Part shown: piece by piece, positions 5,647 through 8,871 of the stretch | Layout: the number at the start of each line of letters is the position of its first letter | Position numbering within the stretch: position 1 is the stretch's first letter | Assembly (NCBI GenBank): GCA_021791075.1 | Contig: JAJYXH010000104.1 | Span: forward strand, 1-8,871 | DNA length: 8,871 bases | Direction: 5' to 3' | DNA from: Microcaldota archaeon | Lineage (GTDB): Archaea > Micrarchaeota > Micrarchaeia > Micrarchaeales > CABMGC01 | The notes under the pieces: model-generated | Databases searched by the model: none | What the model saw: only the letters and a program-made list of their open reading frames with translations | Told to the model about the DNA's origin: nothing | Made by a program: the position numbers and the translations under genes

Positions 5647-6550
5647 AATTCTCCTCCTCTATGGGCTTCTTTACTATGTAATAGAATATGTCGTCCAGGG
5701 TCAACGGGCTCATTGAGAACCTGACCTCCTTGCTTATCAGCTTCCTGGAGATCCTGTTTGCCTCGTGCTCCGTCGTGACTATCTGGTAGTGCCCGTCGAC
5801 TCCCTTAACTATCTCGCCGACCTTTGGCTTCTCGATCTTGACATCAGAAAGTATCTTAACGCAGTATGGGTACTTGACCTTCTTCCTGAGCTCGTCCAGC
5901 GTTCCGAGCGCCTTTAGCCTGCCGCCGTCGAGTATGCCGATCTTGTCGGCAAGCCTCTCGGCCTCCTCAAGATAGTGTGTAGTGAGGAAGACGAAGTGAT
6001 CCTTCTTAAGGGTCATGAGCGTGCCCCAGAGCTCGTCTCGCGATATCGGGTCTAGGCCGGTGGTTGGTTCGTCGAGAAATAGGATCTCTGCCTCAGAAGC
6101 CATCACGGTGGCTACGAGCACCTTCCTCTTGGTGCCCCCCGAGAGTTTTTGGTTCTGCTTGTCCAGGTAGTGCTCGATCCGCAGCTTCTTTGCCGCGGCC
6201 ACGGCCCTCTTGTTTGCCTCTGATCCGGAGAATCCCCTCCACATCAGGTAGGATACTATGAACTGCCTTGCGGTGAGCCACCCTATTGCCCTTGCCTCCT
6301 GCGGCACGCAGGCTATTATCTCCCTGAGCCTGTTCTCCTGCCTTGTGACATCTATTCCGTCTATCGTGGCCCTGCCCGAGGTTGGAAGAAGTTGCGTTGA
6401 GAGTATTCTTATGAGTGTGGTCTTCCCTGCGCCATTCCTCCCTATTAGGGCGAAGATGCCCTTTGCCGGGATAGAGAACTTTACGTCCTTGAGGGCGTAC
6501 TTTCCCCTCTCATAGCTTTTTGATATGTTGTTGCATGAAAGCACCTTCAT
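5624..6550 (-). CDS. ABC transporter ATP-binding protein
   Basis: Seen: 308 residues from the ATG at 6550. Walker A is GRNGAGKTT (37-45), the Q-loop Gln is Q84, the signature is LSGGT (136-140), Walker B is ILFLDEP (156-162), the D-loop is GLD (165-167) and the switch His is H192 (LTTHYLEEAE). A C-terminal extension of about 90 residues resembles that of export-type (CcmA/DrrA-like) subunits. Known: it hydrolyses ATP to drive its ABC-2 permease, whose gene overlaps its 3' end. The frame is open 41 codons further up, but that would run into the VKOR gene. The ATG at 6550 begins the conserved fold and has GGTGG 7-9 nt upstream, so it is preferred. It starts 19 nt after the VKOR stop. Confidence 0.92.
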   Translation of the reverse strand: MKVLSCNNISKSYERGKYALKDVKFSIPAKGIFALIGRNGAGKTTLIRILSTQLLPTSGRATIDGIDVTRQENRLREIIACVPQEARAIGWLTARQFIVSYLMWRGFSGSEANKRAVAAAKKLRIEHYLDKQNQKLSGGTKRKVLVATVMASEAEILFLDEPTTGLDPISRDELWGTLMTLKKDHFVFLTTHYLEEAERLADKIGILDGGRLKALGTLDELRKKVKYPYCVKILSDVKIEKPKVGEIVKGVDGHYQIVTTEHEANRISRKLISKEVRFSMSPLTLDDIFYYIVKKPIEEENYAEEESR

Positions 6551-6569
6551 CAAATGCCACCGCCTATTC

Positions 6570-6971
6570 CTACCACTCCTTTCCGTATCTGTATATCGAT
6601 AGCGCAAGCAGTAATATAACAAGAGCGTGAACCGTTGTGCAGTAGATGCATATTGCCGCGAGCGTATACTCAACCCAGAAGAAGTAGAATACGAATGCGA
6701 GGCCCAGGCCGTTGTATATCACCCTCGCATCTTTGTTGCCCCAGAGTATCACTCCGGTCTCGATCAGGAAGAACGCAAGGCCCCAGATGCCGAGCGGCAC
6801 ACCGAGCAGGTTAGAGTAGGGGCTGGTCAGGACCTTCTCGCAGTTTATCACACCGGTGTTTGGGCATGCAACCTGGACATTTGTGTAGTGCGTTATGGTT
6901 AGATACGTGGTTACTATTATGCCTAGCGCGGAGAGGATCAGTGCCAGCTTGGTGTACCTTCCGATCTGCAT
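6570..6971 (-). CDS. Vitamin K epoxide reductase (VKOR) family thiol oxidoreductase
   Basis: Seen: 133 residues, four hydrophobic segments (about 8-28, 56-77, 84-105 and 111-128). All diagnostic residues are present: the loop pair C36 and C44, S53 in SPYSNLLGVPLG, and the active-site pair C108-I-Y-C111. H115 follows. Known: prokaryotic VKOR homologues take electrons from a thioredoxin-like partner and pass them to a quinone, driving disulfide bond formation outside the membrane, the job done by DsbB in many bacteria. The loop cysteines receive electrons from the partner and hand them to CxxC. Here the upstream gene, 10 nt away, encodes exactly such a membrane-anchored CxxC protein. No fused thioredoxin domain is present, so the pair is split across two genes. 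Confidence 0.93.
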   Translation of the reverse strand: MQIGRYTKLALILSALGIIVTTYLTITHYTNVQVACPNTGVINCEKVLTSPYSNLLGVPLGIWGLAFFLIETGVILWGNKDARVIYNGLGLAFVFYFFWVEYTLAAICIYCTTVHALVILLLALSIYRYGKEW

Positions 6972-6981
6972 GTGGTGACCA

Positions 6982-7794
6982 TCAGGACTTTTCTAGAGCA
7001 GTCACGTACGGCTGGGAGCATACGCTCTGCGGCTGGTTTCCGGTTACCTCGCAGATCTGCGCTGTGAGCAGGTTCGCTCCGCCGATTATGGCCTTAGACT
7101 GGTATGTGGAAGGGTTGTGTATCGCTGCTTCAATGCTTGTCCAATTCTGCCCTGCGAATACGGTTCCGGGGTCATAGCTTGACCCTATCTGCACAGAGTG
7201 GTTGGCTATGTCTATGAATGGTATGGAGCCGGGAGCGTTGAAGTGGTTGAAGATTGCCAACTGCGATGCTGTAGGTGTCTGAAGCGTTGGGTAGGTGCCG
7301 TTGGTGAGTTTGTTGGTCGTTGTCTCGACTGCCACGAAGGCGACGTAGGGGCTGGTGTACGTGGAGTTGTAGAACGTGAATGTCGGGGTGCTTGGAGAGT
7401 AGTCCGACGCGCTCGAGGTCATGTACTTGATTCCGGTAAAGTTGCCGAACCTCTGTAGCGCTATTATCATGGCCCATCTCTCTGCAGCACAGTACGGGCA
7501 GTACTCGGCGCCTATGTAGAGCACGAGAGGCTTGCCGTTCTGGGTAAGCGGTGATGCATTGACCGCAGACGGTACGCTTGTGATTATCCTCTGGGACTCT
7601 AGCTGCGTTACGTTTACTGCGTTGCTTATGTTGTTTGATACCGATAGTTGCGCGAGGAGCGATTGGGGGACGGGCTGGTTGTCATAAGCGACGTTTCCTG
7701 TTGGCGCCTTCCCTGAGTTGCTGAGCAGTATCAATGATGCGGCAACCGCAATGACCACTATTACCAATATCCCATAGAGGTATCGTTTATCCAT
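6982..7794 (-). CDS. DUF929-family membrane-anchored thioredoxin-like protein
   Basis: Seen: 270 residues from the ATG at 7794. A short positive N-terminus (MDKR) leads to one hydrophobic segment (about 6-24), then a Ser/Thr/Asn-rich linker. The redox core follows, with GAEYCPYCAAERWA carrying C99 and C102. Towards the end a second pair, C248 and C259, sits in AQICEVTGNQPQSVC. Known: this is the pattern of the archaeal DUF929 family, whose members look like extracellular thioredoxin-fold proteins. I infer it catalyses disulfide formation on secreted proteins and is re-oxidised by the VKOR encoded next to it. Many potential N-x-S/T glycosylation sites agree with an outside location. A GTG at 7803 is in frame, but the GTGAT there makes a good ribosome site for the ATG at 7794. 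It is the first gene of the run. Confidence 0.87.
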   Translation of the reverse strand: MDKRYLYGILVIVVIAVAASLILLSNSGKAPTGNVAYDNQPVPQSLLAQLSVSNNISNAVNVTQLESQRIITSVPSAVNASPLTQNGKPLVLYIGAEYCPYCAAERWAMIIALQRFGNFTGIKYMTSSASDYSPSTPTFTFYNSTYTSPYVAFVAVETTTNKLTNGTYPTLQTPTASQLAIFNHFNAPGSIPFIDIANHSVQIGSSYDPGTVFAGQNWTSIEAAIHNPSTYQSKAIIGGANLLTAQICEVTGNQPQSVCSQPYVTALEKS

Positions 7795-7827
7795 CAAAAT
7801 CACAACAATAAGTTTACCCTGACAACC

Positions 7828-7836
7828 TATTTAAAT
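7828..7836 (-). promoter_or_regulatory. TATA box of the DUF929-VKOR-ABC-parvulin operon
   Basis: On the - strand this reads ATTTAAATA. With the usual 26-bp offset, transcription would start near 7806, giving a leader of about 12 nt that contains GTGAT (7803-7799), 4 nt before the ATG at 7794. No other clear promoter is seen before the following four genes. Confidence 0.55.
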
Positions 7837-7881
7837 CTTCGAGTACGCAGGAACGGGGGACCGTGTTGTAAGGAATCTGCT

Positions 7882-8139
7882 TTATTGGATCGGGTCTTCG
7901 TGAAGGGTCTCGAGCATGGTGACCGCAGTTATCCTTGTTATGGCCATCCTTGCGGCCTTTGCCTTGGATGTCCCCCTGAATTTGTATGTATAATCGTTGA
8001 GGATGGAGAGTACCATCTCCCTCTCCTCGGGGGCATTCAACGCGCGCTTCTCGAGCTGCTTTATGTCCGCCTCCTGAAGCTGCTGCATCCTTAGAGGAGT
8101 CCTTGTCCGCCCCGGTAGAGTTTCGCTCTTCTCTTCCAT
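7882..8139 (-). CDS. Small uncharacterised charged helical protein
   Basis: Not recognised. Seen: 85 residues from the ATG at 8139, rich in charged residues and predicted mostly helical. An Arg-containing N-terminal tail (LPGRTRTPLRMQQLQ) leads to a long helix-prone stretch (QEADIKQLEKRALNAPEERE). A basic part (YKFRGTSKAKAARMAITRI) follows, then an acidic end. There is no signal peptide, membrane segment or Cys. The start is supported by GGGTGGG 4 nt upstream and a TATA box at 8172-8180; a TTG four codons earlier is less likely. Basic segments and small size would suit a nucleic-acid-binding protein, but that is a guess. A frame of 119 residues across the same bases is an overlap artefact. 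Confidence 0.65.
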   Translation of the reverse strand: MEEKSETLPGRTRTPLRMQQLQEADIKQLEKRALNAPEEREMVLSILNDYTYKFRGTSKAKAARMAITRITAVTMLETLHEDPIQ

Positions 8140-8171
8140 TAGCCCACCCAATAAATCTTCTACCTTTTATC

Positions 8172-8180
8172 ATATTTAAA
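8172..8180 (-). promoter_or_regulatory. TATA box of the 85-residue protein gene
   Basis: Reads TTTAAATAT on the - strand, centred near 8176. A start about 26 bp on gives a leader of roughly 11 nt carrying the GGTGGG site at 8149-8144. This is the same layout as the DUF929 promoter. Confidence 0.55.
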
Positions 8181-8233
8181 GTTTTTGTCCAGTAATCGAG
8201 CTTGCCAGGTCTATGGTTTTGTTACTTCTGTAG

Positions 8234-8580
8234 CTACTTGCCCAGATCTATACCCAGGTCTCCCATTATCCTCATCTGTTTTGCCCTCTTCTCTCTGGGC
8301 AGCTGGGACATTACCCTATTTCGGGCATCCATGGCCTTCTGGTGCTTCTGCGGAGAGAGCTCGGCAGAGGCGGTCACCGAGTACCTGAGAATCGTCTTTA
8401 TGTTGTCCTCCGGAAGCATGGAGAGAAGAGCCATTCTCCTCTTCATGAAGTCGTCGTAACTAAATCCAGGTTGGCGACTATCTGGAACATGTTGTTGATG
8501 GCCGGGTCGAAGTTTTTGGGCTTGCTCAGTATCTGCTTGACTATGTTCTTTGTCAACTCGTTCTCAATCACATCCGCCAC
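8234..8580 (-). pseudogene. Small unrecognised protein gene interrupted by a one-base frameshift
   Basis: Seen: a GTG at 8580, with GGTG at 8589-8586, opens a frame beginning VADVIENELTKN and continuing to FQIVANL near 8469. It then leaves sensible sequence and stops at 8443-8445. The reading continues in the next frame as GFSYDDFMKRRMALLSMLPEDN and runs to the stop at 8234-8236, ending IMGDLGIDLGK. Adding one G to the GG at the -strand CTGGATTT (about 8467-8468) restores a single protein of about 115 residues, helical and rich in Lys/Arg/Met. Both halves look like real coding sequence and are meaningless apart. Causes: sequencing or assembly error, a recent mutation, or less likely translational frameshifting. 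An ATG at 8446 could alternatively start the second half alone (70 residues). I do not recognise the family. Confidence 0.6.
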
Positions 8581-8622
8581 CAGAACACCGAATCAAGTAC
8601 TACTTACAGTTTTAAAAGACCA

Positions 8623-8871
8623 TCATTCTGAGGGATTGAAGAGCGAGTACTTCGGATACTTTCCGTGACCGAGGATGCTCTGACCTTCGGATGTGTGGAA
8701 CCTCCCCCTTGCCAGTGTCGCATTTATCTCGTTGAGTACGCTCACCATCTTCTGCTCCCTCTGCCTCGATATGAAGAGGTAGACCTGGTCCTTTGTGCCG
8801 TTAGCTACGAGCATGTATATCTCACCGGCGGCAAACCTTCCCGTCCTTCCCCTCCTCTGTATGTTCCTTAT
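8623..8871 (-). CDS. C-terminal end of an SF2 helicase, Hef/FANCM-like (partial)
   Basis: Seen: 82 residues entering from the right edge. They begin IRNIQRRGRTGR, which is helicase motif VI with the arginine finger, then GEIYMLVANGTKDQVYLFISRQREQKM, typical of the end of the second RecA domain in archaeal Hef helicases. Known: Hef, the archaeal relative of FANCM, unwinds and remodels stalled replication forks; in many euryarchaea it is fused to an XPF nuclease domain. Here the protein stops about 60 residues after motif VI, with only a short tail (LNEINATLARGRF...), so there is no nuclease domain: a helicase-only form. The ATG at 8814 is internal and not the start. The rest of the gene lies beyond the window. 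Assignment to Hef rather than another SF2 helicase rests on the stretch after motif VI. Confidence 0.75.
   Translation of the reverse strand: MRNIQRRGRTGRFAAGEIYMLVANGTKDQVYLFISRQREQKMVSVLNEINATLARGRFHTSEGQSILGHGKYPKYSLFNPSE

Noticed and set aside
7814..8173. 119-residue frame overlapping the 85-residue gene
   Set aside because: It is low-complexity (Gly/Lys/Asp-rich) in the shifted frame, runs across the TATA box and into the DUF929 promoter, and has no ribosome site.
1..8871. CRISPR array, tRNA or rRNA genes
   Set aside because: No regularly spaced repeats were seen, and no cloverleaf or rRNA-like stretch was recognised. The GGTTCG at 3805-3810 lacks the remaining tRNA features.

Overview
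The window is archaeal. Ile is often ATA and Arg often AGG/AGA. Several genes have TATA boxes 25-30 bp before the inferred transcript start, with leaderless or very short leaders, and GGTG/GTGAT-type ribosome sites occur. The mix of a DUF929 thioredoxin-like protein, VKOR, a helicase-only Hef-like protein, parvulin and many small uncharacterised genes would fit a small-genome acidophilic lineage (Micrarchaeota/ARMAN-like, or a Thermoplasmata relative). That placement is inference; there is no rRNA or tRNA in the window to settle it.

Left part, + strand (1-3784), accessory in character. An AbiEii-type nucleotidyltransferase (cut or nearly cut by the window edge) is followed by a 39-codon remnant that copies the 5' end of a spermidine-synthase-like gene. 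Next come a 20-bp perfect palindrome, a leaderless-type promoter and an AAA ATPase with a C-terminal DUF4143/PD-(D/E)XK-like domain. The intact spermidine-synthase-like gene follows directly. A 78-bp direct repeat (777-854 and 2284-2361, three mismatches) brackets the ATPase and marks a past insertion or recombination. A compact stand-alone RNA-ligase-like nucleotidyltransferase with its own promoter closes this half.

Middle, - strand (3886-4559). A VapBC toxin-antitoxin pair, visibly AT-richer than its surroundings, has overlapping genes and an inverted repeat on its promoter. It converges on the ligase gene.

Right-middle, - strand (7836 down to 4594). A five-gene, tightly spaced run that looks like one operon: DUF929 membrane-anchored CxxC protein, VKOR, ABC ATP-binding protein, ABC-2 permease, parvulin isomerase. 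The first two form a plausible disulfide-bond-forming pair (VKOR re-oxidising the thioredoxin-like partner outside the membrane). The ABC exporter and the isomerase suggest a broader envelope or protein-folding theme, but that link is inferred from gene order only.

Right end, - strand (8871 down to 7882). The C-terminus of an SF2 helicase (Hef/FANCM-like, motif VI present) lies upstream of two unrecognised small charged helical proteins. The first is split by an apparent one-base frameshift near 8465-8470; the second has its own TATA box and ribosome site.
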